A stretch of 20,144 nt of DNA from Alistipes sp. (GTDB taxonomy: Bacteria > Bacteroidota > Bacteroidia > Bacteroidales > Rikenellaceae), in NCBI GenBank assembly GCA_017380955.1, contig JAFOCZ010000074.1, positions 1 to 20,144 on the forward strand, read 5' to 3'. Position 1 is the stretch's first letter, and each line of letters begins with the position of its first letter. Of the stretch, positions 1 through 8,285 are shown one piece after another. Both the position numbers and the translations under genes were made by a program. Under the pieces are notes generated by a model, which did not search any database, was not told the DNA's origin, and saw only the letters and a list, made by a program, of their open reading frames with translations.

Positions 1-102
1 AATCTTGCGGCAAGTACGGAAGAAATTGCTGCATCAGCAACGATGATTGGAGAAGTTGCCGATGAACTGAAAGAGAAATTTGATGTAATTAACAAAATGT
101 AA
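1..102 (+). CDS. C-terminal end of a probable methyl-accepting chemotaxis-like protein (partial)
   Basis: Only the last 33 codons and the TAA stop are in the window; the reading frame is open from base 1. The peptide begins NLAASTEEIAASATMIGEVA and ends in a charged helix. The Ala/Ser/Glu heptad-like pattern (AASTEEIAASA) resembles the end of the signalling coiled coil of methyl-accepting chemotaxis proteins, which transmit ligand or redox signals to CheA/CheW. Codon use differs from the rest of the window: 4 of 5 Glu codons are GAA and all Lys codons are AAA, where neighbours strongly prefer GAG and AAG. That suggests different ancestry, though the sample is tiny. Another coiled-coil protein could end this way; the assignment rests on the short tail only. 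Confidence 0.5.
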   Translation, partial: NLAASTEEIAASATMIGEVADELKEKFDVINKM

Positions 103-128
103 CGGGTGGAAAAGTAATTTTCGACCGG
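103..128. other. Weak inverted repeat just after the chemoreceptor-like stop codon
   Basis: Arms 103-113 and 118-128 pair at 9 of 11 positions around a 4-base loop (GTAA). It sits immediately after the stop codon and between two converging genes, so it could be a weak bidirectional terminator. No clear T-run follows it on the plus strand, so this is only a possibility. The rest of the gap to 193 shows nothing recognisable. Confidence 0.25.
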
Positions 129-193
129 CAGGTTTGTGATTGGATGGAGGTTAAAAATGGTCACAGTCAGCCTTTGTATGATAGCTCTGATTT

Positions 194-1087
194 CTACTTC
201 GTGTTGCATACCTTTCTCACTGCTTCAAGTGCGGCATCCGCCAAATATGAGGAACGCACAAGGGGTGCGCTCGCACAATATGCGAAACCCATCTCGAGAG
301 CCTTGAGTCGGTATTCTTCGAATTTTTCGGGAGTGATGTACGCCTTTACGGGGTAATGCTCCTTCGTTGGTCGAAGGTATTGGCCGAGTGTGACGATAGA
401 TACCCCCACCTCACGAAGGTCGCGTAGTGTCTGAAGTATCTCATCCTCGCTCTCGCCAAGGCCGACCATCAGGCCGCTCTTTGCCACCGCACCACTCTCG
501 GCAATATGCCTTAACGTCTCTAGTGACGTGCGATACTTCGCACGCGAACGTACCTCGGGTGTCAGTCGCTCAACGGTTTCGATGTTATGTCCCACAATGT
601 CGGGACGCGATGCCAACACCACATCGATAAGTTCGGGGCGGGCATCCATATCGGAAATAAGGAGCTCTATTGTAGATTCGGGATTCTCGCGGCGCACAGC
701 CTCTACGGTCTTTGCCCATATTGCTGCACCATGATCGGGGAGATCATCACGCGTTACCGCCGTAATAACAACGTGCTTTAGGCCCATTAATCGCACACTT
801 TCGGCCACCTTGTCAGGCTCTTGCTCATCGGGTGGCAAGGGTCTTCCTGTGGTGGTAGCACAGAAGCGGCAATTACGAGTACAAATATCGCCCAAAATCA
901 TGAATGTCGCAGTGCGACGACTCCAGCACTCCGCTTTGTTCGGACACATACCACTTGTGCAAATGGTATGCAGACACCTACCTTCGACAATATGCTCTAC
1001 GTCTGCGGTATTGGCCGTGCTACGGAGGCTTATTTTCAGCCATTCGGGCTTCTTTAGATACTCCTCTTTTTTTGGTACCTTCGGCAT
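194..1087 (-). CDS. lipA: Lipoyl synthase (radical SAM)
   Basis: LipA inserts two sulfur atoms into octanoyl chains bound to lipoyl domains of 2-oxoacid dehydrogenases or the glycine cleavage H protein, in the cytoplasm. The 297-residue protein has the family's auxiliary-cluster motif C-x4-C-x5-C (Cys43, 48, 54), the radical SAM motif CTRNCRFC (Cys69, 73, 76) and the C-terminal RSSY (about 278-281) that is conserved in lipoyl synthases. The frame is open 19 codons further upstream. I chose the ATG at 1087 because the protein then begins MPKVPKKEEYLKKPEWLK, as in relatives, and because a strong promoter overlaps the upstream extension. No lipB or lplA partner is visible in the window. It converges with the chemoreceptor-like gene. 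Confidence 0.96.
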   Translation of the reverse strand: MPKVPKKEEYLKKPEWLKISLRSTANTADVEHIVEGRCLHTICTSGMCPNKAECWSRRTATFMILGDICTRNCRFCATTTGRPLPPDEQEPDKVAESVRLMGLKHVVITAVTRDDLPDHGAAIWAKTVEAVRRENPESTIELLISDMDARPELIDVVLASRPDIVGHNIETVERLTPEVRSRAKYRTSLETLRHIAESGAVAKSGLMVGLGESEDEILQTLRDLREVGVSIVTLGQYLRPTKEHYPVKAYITPEKFEEYRLKALEMGFAYCASAPLVRSSYLADAALEAVRKVCNTK

Positions 1088-1114
1088 TTTAAGTTCACTT
1101 TTTTCCAATTGATG

Positions 1115-1145
1115 CAAAAGTACAAAAAAATTCAACAACTGCAAA
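1115..1145 (-). promoter_or_regulatory. Bacteroidota-type promoter for lipA
   Basis: Read on the minus strand, TTTG (1145-1142) is followed after exactly 19 bases by TACTTTTG (1122-1115). This matches the Bacteroidota primary sigma consensus TTTG-N19-21-TAnnTTTG without a mismatch. The start codon lies 27 bases downstream of the -7 box, so the leader would be short. This also argues against the upstream in-frame ATG at 1144 as the start. Confidence 0.75.
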
Positions 1146-1175
1146 TTTTTTGGCGAAAAAAGTATTATGCGACCT

Positions 1176-1212
1176 AAACAAGAAAAGAGACCGACCCGTA
1201 AGTCAGTCTCTT
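1176..1212 (-). terminator. Hairpin terminator after the MFS transporter gene
   Basis: Arms 1185-1195 and 1202-1212 pair at 10 of 11 positions (AAGAGAC outer stem, one C/A mismatch, then three further pairs) with a 6-base loop. Read on the minus strand it is followed by a T-rich stretch (TTCTTGTTT). It lies 27 bases past the transporter stop codon and before the lipA promoter, which fits transcription ending between the two genes. Confidence 0.6.
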
Positions 1213-1238
1213 CCCAAAATCGTAGGATGTATGTGTTG

Positions 1239-2531
1239 TTACTCTGTAACGATATCCTTGTTTACGTTCTTCGAGCCAATCAAAGCGTAGAAGAGCAAGT
1301 ATGCAAGACCTGCTACGATAACCCAGTAACTGAACAGGTAATCGCCATTTGTTGCGTCAACAACGAAGTTCTGGATAAGTGGCAAGATACCACCACCGCA
1401 AACCAACGCCATAAAGATACCCGATGCCTTCTCGGTGTACTTGCCGAGACCCTCAACAGCGAGGTTGAAGATACCGCCCCACATAACCGATGTGCAGAGG
1501 CCGCAGAGTACCAACAACGCAGCGTTCACAGGAACATTTGCCAAGCCGAAGCCCTCAGTGCCCTTGAACACAGGCATATTAAGGGTGTTTGCAGGGTCGA
1601 GGAACATAGCGCCCAACACGAAGCCAAGACCGAGAACTGACACTGCAGTAAGCATTGCCTTTGCCGAAACCTTAGCGCCGAGTGCTGCACCCAAAAGACG
1701 ACCGAAGAACATTAGCAACCAGTAAGTTGCAGCAACTGTAGAGGCGATACCCTCAGCACCTGTCTCGACGCTGAGACCGCCATTCTGCAACCACTTCTGC
1801 AATACGTTAGGAATACCTACCTCAACACCCACGTAGATGAAGATTGCGATAGCACCCAACATAAAGTGACGGAACGACATAGGGCCAATCTCCGACTTCT
1901 TCTCCTCCTTTGCGACCTCGCTCTTAGTCTCTGGAATCTCGGTGAAGAGGATTACCACGAATGCTGCGGCGAAGATTGCCAATGCGATGAACATCAATGG
2001 GAATACCTGCTCGATCTTTGCATCAACGATGCTTGGCACGAAGACACCCGAAAGGAAGATTACGGCAGTACCCATCAACGAGTTGAACGAGCCACCCACC
2101 TGGAGCAACTGGTTACCACGGTTGCCACCACCAGCGAGTTTGTTCAACATAGGGTTAACCACGATGTTAAGCATACACATAGAGAAACCTGCGATGAACG
2201 CACCCAACAAGTAGATGCCAAATGCGAGGTTGCCGTTGAGGAGACCTGCGATGGTCTGCACGCCAACGCCGATGAAACCTACCGATACGGCTGCGAGGGC
2301 TGTGAATTTGTAGCCACGCTTCTGGAGGAGGTTACCTGCAGGGATACCCATCACGGCATATGCGATGAAGTTTGCAAATACGCCAAGTGTACCCATCCAG
2401 TTTGCAACGTCAAACTGATTCTTAAGCACGTCACCCATAGGTGATGCGAGGTTGGTTACGAACGAGATCATTCCAAAGAGGAGAATCATCACGATGATAG
2501 CCAACGTGTAGTTTTTCTTTTCTGTACTCAT
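1239..2531 (-). CDS. MFS transporter, FucP/GluP-like (FHS family)
   Basis: A 430-residue hydrophobic protein with about twelve predicted membrane segments, in the inner membrane. The N-terminal half carries features of the fucose-galactose-glucose:H+ symporter family: IPAGNLLQKRGYK near residues 63-75, the NP motif after helix 4 (VVNPMLNKL, about 124-132) and GGSFNSLMG (about 146-154). The likely role is proton-coupled uptake of a sugar or related compound, but the substrate cannot be named. By alignment from memory, the two acidic residues used for proton coupling in E. coli FucP (Asp46, Glu135) correspond to Ser30 and Asn122 here. The gene lies 47 bp downstream of the polyprenyl synthase gene with no promoter match in the gap, so co-transcription is plausible although the functions seem unrelated. 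Confidence 0.85.
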   Translation of the reverse strand: MSTEKKNYTLAIIVMILLFGMISFVTNLASPMGDVLKNQFDVANWMGTLGVFANFIAYAVMGIPAGNLLQKRGYKFTALAAVSVGFIGVGVQTIAGLLNGNLAFGIYLLGAFIAGFSMCMLNIVVNPMLNKLAGGGNRGNQLLQVGGSFNSLMGTAVIFLSGVFVPSIVDAKIEQVFPLMFIALAIFAAAFVVILFTEIPETKSEVAKEEKKSEIGPMSFRHFMLGAIAIFIYVGVEVGIPNVLQKWLQNGGLSVETGAEGIASTVAATYWLLMFFGRLLGAALGAKVSAKAMLTAVSVLGLGFVLGAMFLDPANTLNMPVFKGTEGFGLANVPVNAALLVLCGLCTSVMWGGIFNLAVEGLGKYTEKASGIFMALVCGGGILPLIQNFVVDATNGDYLFSYWVIVAGLAYLLFYALIGSKNVNKDIVTE

Positions 2532-2578
2532 TTGATTTTAAGGTATTTAATTATTAAATTATTCGTTCTTATTAGGGT

Positions 2579-3595
2579 CTATATATCGCGTTCGGCGATG
2601 AACGTACAAAGGTCCAAAAGCGATGCACGATATGGCGTATCGGGGTATTTGTGCAACAGGTGCATAGCGCGTGCGAGGTACGACTTCAGAGATATCGATG
2701 CGGCCTCCAAGCCACCTCTCTCAACCACCATATTGTGCAACTTGTCCAGTGCCTCGTCATCGCTGTCGGCACGTCTTAGCAATGCCTTTATCTCCTCGCG
2801 CTCCTCGTCTGTTACACGCTCCATAACCTCAATCAACGGCAGGGTAATCTTATGCTCGCGGAGGTCGTTGTTCGCAGGCTTTCCGGTGTTGTTATCACGC
2901 TTGTAGTCGAGGATGTCATCCTGAATCTGGAAGGCGATGCCTATAGCCTCTCCGAACTTCTGCATACGCTCCACATCTCCACGGTTAGCACCTACAGATA
3001 GCGCACCGAGGGCGGCGCTCACACCAAGCAAACTTGCGGTCTTGCGATAGATGATATCGAAGTAGTCGTTGCGTGTAGTGTCGTATCTATCAGCGTGTTG
3101 GCTTTGTAAAACCTCACCCTCGCAGAGTGTTGCCATCGCCGAGCCAATGTGCGAGATAAGGTCGTATTGCGCCGATGCCATACCGAGTGCCATTGTGCGG
3201 GCGAGGATGTAATCACCCAAGATAATAGCCATATTGCTCTGCCACTTAGCATTCACCGAAGGCTTGCCACGACGCTCGTCTGCCGAGTCAAGAACGTCGT
3301 CGTGGATGAGCGATGCGGTGTGTATCATCTCCACGAGCATTGCTGCTAAGTATGTGCGCTTTGTGCAGTGCTGACGCTCGCCGCTGTAGTCGCCATCCTG
3401 GGCGGCGATAGGGCTGTGCATCGATGCTATGAGCAGTGTGAGAATAGGGCGGATGCCCTTGCCACGAGATGAGAGTGCATAGGTGAGCATCTCCTGGAGC
3501 AACTCACCCTCTGCCGAGAAGTTTTCGGCGATGAACGCATCGAAAGCCTCCAGGTCTTTTAGTATGGGTTTGCGTATGTCGTTAATTGATATCAT
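2579..3595 (-). CDS. Polyprenyl diphosphate synthase (trans-isoprenyl, IspB type)
   Basis: This enzyme condenses isopentenyl diphosphate units onto an allylic primer to make long all-trans prenyl diphosphates, in this lineage probably the menaquinone side chain. The 338-residue protein is close to normal family length. It shows GKGIRP (45-50), the first Asp-rich motif HDDVLD (98-103) followed by RRGKPSVN, and the second motif QDDILD (225-230). A long-chain synthase is more likely than a farnesyl synthase: the first motif is the short DDxxD form and its upstream region lacks the bulky residues typical of short-chain enzymes, but chain length cannot be read off with certainty. It is transcribed divergently from the YfhO-family gene across a 137-bp gap and is followed by the MFS gene. 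Confidence 0.92.
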   Translation of the reverse strand: MISINDIRKPILKDLEAFDAFIAENFSAEGELLQEMLTYALSSRGKGIRPILTLLIASMHSPIAAQDGDYSGERQHCTKRTYLAAMLVEMIHTASLIHDDVLDSADERRGKPSVNAKWQSNMAIILGDYILARTMALGMASAQYDLISHIGSAMATLCEGEVLQSQHADRYDTTRNDYFDIIYRKTASLLGVSAALGALSVGANRGDVERMQKFGEAIGIAFQIQDDILDYKRDNNTGKPANNDLREHKITLPLIEVMERVTDEEREEIKALLRRADSDDEALDKLHNMVVERGGLEAASISLKSYLARAMHLLHKYPDTPYRASLLDLCTFIAERDI

Positions 3596-3619
3596 ACGGT
3601 TGTAAAGTTTTCAATTAGG

Positions 3620-3627
3620 CAAAGATA
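3620..3627 (-). promoter_or_regulatory. Putative -7 box for the polyprenyl synthase gene
   Basis: On the minus strand TATCTTTG matches the Bacteroidota -7 consensus TAnnTTTG and lies 24 bases before the start codon. No TTTG is present 19-21 bases further upstream, so only half of the promoter is convincing. Confidence 0.45.
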
Positions 3628-3699
3628 ACGTTTTTTTGTCAAAATATAGTATGATATGTGAAAAAATAGAAATGGCTCGCTCTTTTCGAGAATTTTTAT

Positions 3700-3707
3700 T
3701 AACTTTG
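3700..3707 (+). promoter_or_regulatory. Putative -7 box for the yfhO-ftsX-uppP cluster
   Basis: TAACTTTG matches TAnnTTTG and lies 25 bases before the ATG at 3733. The region where -33 is expected (about 3675-3681) has no TTTG. It is the only -7 match in the divergent gap pointing this way, and it would drive the long plus-strand gene run. Confidence 0.45.
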
Positions 3708-3732
3708 CCCGATTAATCTTTTTTATTAAGGT

Positions 3733-6336
3733 ATGGAGGTGGAAAATGTTTCTAAGACAGACATCCGAAGTGGTGTTATGAAGGTGGCATATAGCATTGC
3801 ACCGTGGTTGGTGGGTGCTCTGTTGTTCTTTGTTGTCAACTACCATTTCTACGCTCCACAGTTCGATGGTAAGTCGTTGTCGCAGGGCGACATAGCGCAA
3901 TATGCCGGAATGTCTAAGGATATCAAGGAGCACCGTGAGGCTACGGGCCAGGACCCTCAGTGGACAGGAAATATGTTTGGCGGTATGCCGGCATATCTCA
4001 TCGACATAGAGTATCCCGAGCAGTATGTCAAGCACGCTGCATCGCCACTCATCAAGAGCGTTGCCTCGCCTATGAATATGACTTTGTGGGCTATGGCGCT
4101 GATGATGGTTGCCGTGGTGCTTATGGGTGTTAACCCTTGGATAGGTATTATTGCCGGCTTGGCATACGGACTCTCTACCTACTTCTTCCTCATCATCGAC
4201 GCAGGACACATAACCAAGATGTGGGCTTTGGTCTACGCACCACCATTGGTGGGTGCGGTGTGGTATGCCCTGAGGCGTAATGTGTGGGTGGGTGCTACGC
4301 TTGCTGCACTCTTTGGCTCGTTGGAGTTGGGAGCAAACCACCCTCAGATAACCTACTACTTCCTGTTGGCTTGTGTGGCATTGTGGGTTAGCCAGTTTGT
4401 TGTGGCGTGGAGGGAGAAGATGCTCAAGGCTTTTGGTCTGCGCACTGCGGTGCTGGCCATAGCGGCGTTGCTTGCCGTAGGCTCAAATGTTGCACCGTTG
4501 TGGTACACCGTCGAGCATCAGAAGTATACCACACGAGGCGTTAGCGAGGCTTCGTCGGAGGAGGACTCACGACAGGAGCGTGTGGAGTATAACACCGCGT
4601 GGAGTTATGGTGTTGCGGAGAGTTTCAACCTCCTTGTGCCAAACTATATGGGAAGTTGGTCGGGAGATTTCAATATGGAGGCTGCCGAGATTCTGCAGAG
4701 CCCTAATACGCAGAACGCACTCTTCAACAAGGCTGTAGATGCCTTGACCGAGGAGATTGCCAAGGATGTCCCAGGGGTGCGACGTGCCGATATCATCGCT
4801 ATGCTCGAGGCTGGTGATGAGGGGTGTATGCGCGATGTGGAGATGCTCTATAGCCGCTATGCAAATCAGGCGTGGGGCTATGCCTCGAACTATTGGGGTG
4901 CGCAGCCCTATACCGCCGGCCCTACATACCTCGGTGCTGCGGTTATCTGGCTTGCTATTTTCGGTCTTATGCTCCTCAAACGCCGAGAGGTGATGTGGAT
5001 TGTCGTGGTGTCGCTCTTTGCGCTGTTGTTGGCCTGGGGTGGTAATATTATGGGCTTCTACGAACTTATGTACGACATCTTGCCCGGCTATAGCAGTTTC
5101 CGTACGGTATCTATGGCGTTGGTGGTTGTGGAGTGGTCAGCACCGCTGTTGGCGGCTATGGCACTCTGCGCACTGATACGCAGCGACCTCTCGGCAAAGG
5201 CGTTGCTTCGCAGAGTGGGTGTCGCCACGGGTGTTATTGCGGCGTTGGTCGTTGTGATGGTTGCTACGGCAGGCTATGGCATCGAGAATATATATGCGGA
5301 GTTGGGTGATAAGTTGTGGGTGGAGCAGTTGCGCGAGGCGGTATACGACGCACGTCACGCGGCTTTGGTTGGCGATGCTCTGCGCACGATGATGATTGTT
5401 ATTATCACGGCAGCCGTAGTCTCGGCATATGTGATTGTTCGTGAGAGATGGCAGAAGGAGTCACGCCCTACGGTAGTGCTTACAGTGGTGGCTATGGTCG
5501 CAGTAGGTGTTGTCGTTGTGTGGGACTTGGTGGGTGTCGCCGACAGATATCTCGGTGTGGATAAGTGGCTTAATAAAGCCCCTACGACACTCGAGCCTAC
5601 GGAGGCTGATAAGCAGATTCTTGAGGATAAGGATTTGGGTTTCAGAGTCCTCGACCTGTCGGGGGATGCCTTCACAAGTGCTCGTGCCTCGTATTTCCAC
5701 CGCTCGGTAGGTGGTTACCACGGTGCTAAGTTGGGACGCTACCAGGATGTTATTGACCGCTACCTCAATGATTTCGACGAGGATATGCTTGCTGCGCTCA
5801 ACACACGATATGTAATCTACGATGGCGAGGCTATACCTACGGAGTACTTCACAGGCGTAGAGCCTTATGGTGCTGCGTGGTTTGTATCCACGGTGCAGCG
5901 TTGCGCCACTCCGCGCGAGGAACTCGAGGCTTTGGATGAGGCAAATCTTCGTGATGAGGTGGTGGTGAGCAGCGATGTGGAGGGTGTTGCTGACTATTAC
6001 GATGCTTCGGGAGATATCCGTTTGGTGGAGTATGCGCCAAACAGACTCAGATACGACTATTCTGCCCCTACCGAGGCGCTGGCGGTATTCTCGGAGGTGT
6101 ACTTCCCCGAGGGTTGGAGCGTTACTATAGATGGCGCGCCTGCGGAGTATTTTGCCGCCGATTATCTGCTTCGAGGTATGGTGTTGCCTGCGGGTGAGCA
6201 TAGTGTGGTGTGGAGTTTCGAGGCGCCACGCTGGGGTGTGATATCGGGAGTTATGGCAGTCTGCGCTGCGGCGATATTGGTGCTTGTGGTGGCAGTTGTT
6301 GTGTTCTATAAAAGATTGGAAAAGTATGGCAAGTAA
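3733..6336 (+). CDS. YfhO-family large membrane protein
   Basis: An 867-residue protein with a first membrane helix at about 20-38, then a periplasmic loop containing QGDIAQY and WTGNMFGGMPAY. Many further helices follow (including NPWIGIIAGLAYGLSTYFF and the conserved GHITKMWALVYAPP), then a long soluble region from about residue 610 and a last helix near 833-858. This is the layout of the YfhO family (PF09586), GT-C-like proteins. Bacillus YfhO is linked to lipid-carrier-dependent glycosylation of lipoteichoic acid; the role in Bacteroidota is not established, so envelope glycan transfer here is inference. The start at 3733 suits the -7 box at 3700; Met16 (3778) is an alternative. The 3' end overlaps ftsX by 11 bp, suggesting translational coupling. 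Confidence 0.88.
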   Translation: MEVENVSKTDIRSGVMKVAYSIAPWLVGALLFFVVNYHFYAPQFDGKSLSQGDIAQYAGMSKDIKEHREATGQDPQWTGNMFGGMPAYLIDIEYPEQYVKHAASPLIKSVASPMNMTLWAMALMMVAVVLMGVNPWIGIIAGLAYGLSTYFFLIIDAGHITKMWALVYAPPLVGAVWYALRRNVWVGATLAALFGSLELGANHPQITYYFLLACVALWVSQFVVAWREKMLKAFGLRTAVLAIAALLAVGSNVAPLWYTVEHQKYTTRGVSEASSEEDSRQERVEYNTAWSYGVAESFNLLVPNYMGSWSGDFNMEAAEILQSPNTQNALFNKAVDALTEEIAKDVPGVRRADIIAMLEAGDEGCMRDVEMLYSRYANQAWGYASNYWGAQPYTAGPTYLGAAVIWLAIFGLMLLKRREVMWIVVVSLFALLLAWGGNIMGFYELMYDILPGYSSFRTVSMALVVVEWSAPLLAAMALCALIRSDLSAKALLRRVGVATGVIAALVVVMVATAGYGIENIYAELGDKLWVEQLREAVYDARHAALVGDALRTMMIVIITAAVVSAYVIVRERWQKESRPTVVLTVVAMVAVGVVVVWDLVGVADRYLGVDKWLNKAPTTLEPTEADKQILEDKDLGFRVLDLSGDAFTSARASYFHRSVGGYHGAKLGRYQDVIDRYLNDFDEDMLAALNTRYVIYDGEAIPTEYFTGVEPYGAAWFVSTVQRCATPREELEALDEANLRDEVVVSSDVEGVADYYDASGDIRLVEYAPNRLRYDYSAPTEALAVFSEVYFPEGWSVTIDGAPAEYFAADYLLRGMVLPAGEHSVVWSFEAPRWGVISGVMAVCAAAILVLVVAVVVFYKRLEKYGK

Positions 6337-7213
6337 GGAACAGAAGATAAGACGTAATGTGCGTCGCTCATATGTGATATCTACGATGAGCGTTGCGTTG
6401 GTGCTCTTTATGCTCGGCGTGGTGTCGTATGTGACACTCTCGATGCTCTCGGCAGCCACACGTCTCCGCGATAATGTTGTGGTGTCGGTGGAGATTGCCT
6501 CGGAGGTGGAGGAGTCACAACGCAAGGTGCTGTTGCAGACCATAGAGTCTACGACGATGTGTCACGCTGTGGCGTTTATGAGCAAGGATGAGAAGTTTGC
6601 AGATGAGACCTTCCGCCAGCAGTTTGAGGTGGACCTCGATATGTTGCTCGGCGAGAATCCTCTGCGCGATAGTTTCGAGGTTACGCTTGCCAAGGAGTGC
6701 TCTACGCGAGAGAGTGTCGAGGCCTTTGTGGCGTTTGTCGAGGCTCTCGATGGTGTGGAGTATGTGTCGATACCTCCTGTTGATATCGTGGAGAGTATGC
6801 ATACCACCATCTCGCAACTCACCGTAGGTCTTGTCGTGTTCCTCGGTGTGTTGTTGCTCATATCATTGTTGTTGCTGAACAATACCATACGTCTTGCTAT
6901 CTACTCGAAGCGCTATCTTATCAACACTATGAAGTTGGTGGGTGCTACAAAGTGGTATATTATGCGTCCGTTCTTGGCAAGTGCCCTGAAGCAGGGTGTT
7001 ATAGCAGGTGTTGTTGCCGTGGTGATGATATGTGGCGTGGTGTATGGTGCTGAGAGTTATACTATCGAGGGCATCAAACTCCTCGACTACCGCGAGGTGG
7101 GTATTATCATTGGTGCGGTATTGGCAGTGGGTGTGCTTATCACGCTTCTCTTTAGCGCCTTTGCGGTCAACAAGTTTGTAAATATGAAGTCCAATAAAAT
7201 ATATCTATACTAA
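6326..7213 (+). CDS. ftsX: Cell division ABC-transporter-like permease FtsX
   Basis: FtsX is the inner-membrane partner of the FtsE ATPase and relays divisome activity to periplasmic peptidoglycan hydrolases. The 295-residue protein has the family topology: one N-terminal helix (about 20-41), an extracytoplasmic domain (about 42-163) and three C-terminal helices (165-187, 222-242, 258-281). The cytoplasmic hallmark MKLVGATKWYIMRPF is at 202-216. I chose the ATG at 6326, giving MASKEQKIRRNVRRSY, because the longer frame to 6284 lies within yfhO and adds a non-homologous tail. It overlaps yfhO by 11 bp and ends one base before the DUF3098 gene. ftsE is not in this window; in Bacteroidota it is often encoded elsewhere. 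Confidence 0.93.
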   Translation: MASKEQKIRRNVRRSYVISTMSVALVLFMLGVVSYVTLSMLSAATRLRDNVVVSVEIASEVEESQRKVLLQTIESTTMCHAVAFMSKDEKFADETFRQQFEVDLDMLLGENPLRDSFEVTLAKECSTRESVEAFVAFVEALDGVEYVSIPPVDIVESMHTTISQLTVGLVVFLGVLLLISLLLLNNTIRLAIYSKRYLINTMKLVGATKWYIMRPFLASALKQGVIAGVVAVVMICGVVYGAESYTIEGIKLLDYREVGIIIGAVLAVGVLITLLFSAFAVNKFVNMKSNKIYLY

Positions 7214-7214
7214 A

Positions 7215-7472
7215 ATGGATAAGAGGGATAATAAGATGGAGGAGGGACGTATGCCCTTTACTACGAAGAATTATGTGATGATGCTCGCTGGCTTGTTAGT
7301 CATAGTTCTGGGCTTTGTGCTGATGTCGGGTGGTGGTGACCACACCGCAACATACTTCGACGAGTCGATATTCTCGTTCCGCCGCATTACGCTTGCCCCT
7401 GTGGTTGTCATAGCGGGCTTTGTCGTTGTGGGCGTGGCGATTATGAAGCGTTTCAACCAGGATAAGGAGTAG
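7215..7472 (+). CDS. DUF3098 small membrane protein
   Basis: An 85-residue protein with two predicted helices (about 20-37 and 60-77) separated by a short loop containing GGGDHTATYFDESIFSFRRITLAP, split here as GGGDHTATYF and FRRITLAPVV. Both ends are polar. This pattern and its place between ftsX and uppP fit the DUF3098 family, which is found in Bacteroidota and has no established function. It begins one base after the ftsX stop and ends two bases before the uppP start, so it is part of the same transcript. Its fixed position suggests a link to division or lipid-carrier recycling, but that is inference. Confidence 0.85.
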   Translation: MDKRDNKMEEGRMPFTTKNYVMMLAGLLVIVLGFVLMSGGGDHTATYFDESIFSFRRITLAPVVVIAGFVVVGVAIMKRFNQDKE

Positions 7473-7474
7473 CG

Positions 7475-8269
7475 ATGGGAGTTTTAGAGGCGATAATATT
7501 GGGTGTTGTGCAGGGTCTCACGGAGTTCCTGCCTGTGTCGAGTAGCGGACATCTGCAGTTGGCGAAGGAACTTCTCGGTGTGGAGATTGAGAATAACCTC
7601 ACCTTCGACGTTATGCTCCACGCTGCTACGGTGCTCAGCACCATCGTGGTGTTGTGGGGCGAGGTGTGGTGGCTCATAAAGGGTCTCTTCAGCCGTGGTA
7701 TGAACGACGAGAAGAGTTATTTCCTGAAGTTGGTGGTGTCGATGATTCCTGTTGGTGTTGTAGGTTTTCTGCTCCGTGATAAGATAGACGCTATGCTTGC
7801 GTCGCAGTATATAATGGTTGTTGTGGGTGCTATGTTACTCCTAACCTCTGCGCTGTTGAGTTTCGCATACTATGCCCGACCTCGTGAGCGTGCCACAATC
7901 TCTATGCGTGATGCCTTTATCATAGGTCTCGGTCAGGCTGTGGCAACTATGCCTGGTCTCTCGCGCTCGGGTACAACGATTGCCACAGGATTGTTGCTCG
8001 GCAACGACAAGTCGGCGGTTGCCACATTCTCGTTTTTGATGGTGTTGGCGCCGATACTTGGTCAGACACTCCTCGATGTTGTGGATGGTGGCTTTGTCGT
8101 TACGGGTATCAGTGTTGAGGCTCTTGTTGCGGGCTTCGTGGCAGCATTCGTAGTGGGATGCCTGGCGTGTCGCTTTATGATTGGCATTGTCAAGCGTGGC
8201 AAACTTATATGGTTTGCACTATACTGCGCCATTGTAGGTCTTGTGGCCATTGGAACATATATATTCTAA
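7475..8269 (+). CDS. uppP: Undecaprenyl-diphosphatase (BacA/UppP)
   Basis: UppP dephosphorylates undecaprenyl diphosphate to the monophosphate lipid carrier used for peptidoglycan and surface polysaccharide synthesis, at the inner membrane. The 264-residue hydrophobic protein has both signature motifs: EFLPVSSSGHL (17-27), with the catalytic Glu/Ser/His region, and PGLSRSGTTIATG (160-172), with the essential Arg164. His49 in FDVMLHAAT is also conserved. Length is normal. It follows DUF3098 by two bases and precedes truB by 16 bases. High activity of this family confers bacitracin tolerance in other bacteria. Confidence 0.97.
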   Translation: MGVLEAIILGVVQGLTEFLPVSSSGHLQLAKELLGVEIENNLTFDVMLHAATVLSTIVVLWGEVWWLIKGLFSRGMNDEKSYFLKLVVSMIPVGVVGFLLRDKIDAMLASQYIMVVVGAMLLLTSALLSFAYYARPRERATISMRDAFIIGLGQAVATMPGLSRSGTTIATGLLLGNDKSAVATFSFLMVLAPILGQTLLDVVDGGFVVTGISVEALVAGFVAAFVVGCLACRFMIGIVKRGKLIWFALYCAIVGLVAIGTYIF

Positions 8270-8285
8270 CCTTTATATAATATAG

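Noticed and set aside
1866..2444. Plus-strand frame rich in His and Cys opposite the MFS transporter
   Set aside because: The His/Cys richness arises from reading the complement of a hydrophobic-protein gene; it is not a metal-binding protein.
5461..6543. A 360-codon minus-strand open frame across yfhO and ftsX
   Set aside because: It runs antisense to two well-supported genes, has no recognisable motifs, and is explained by the same codon bias.
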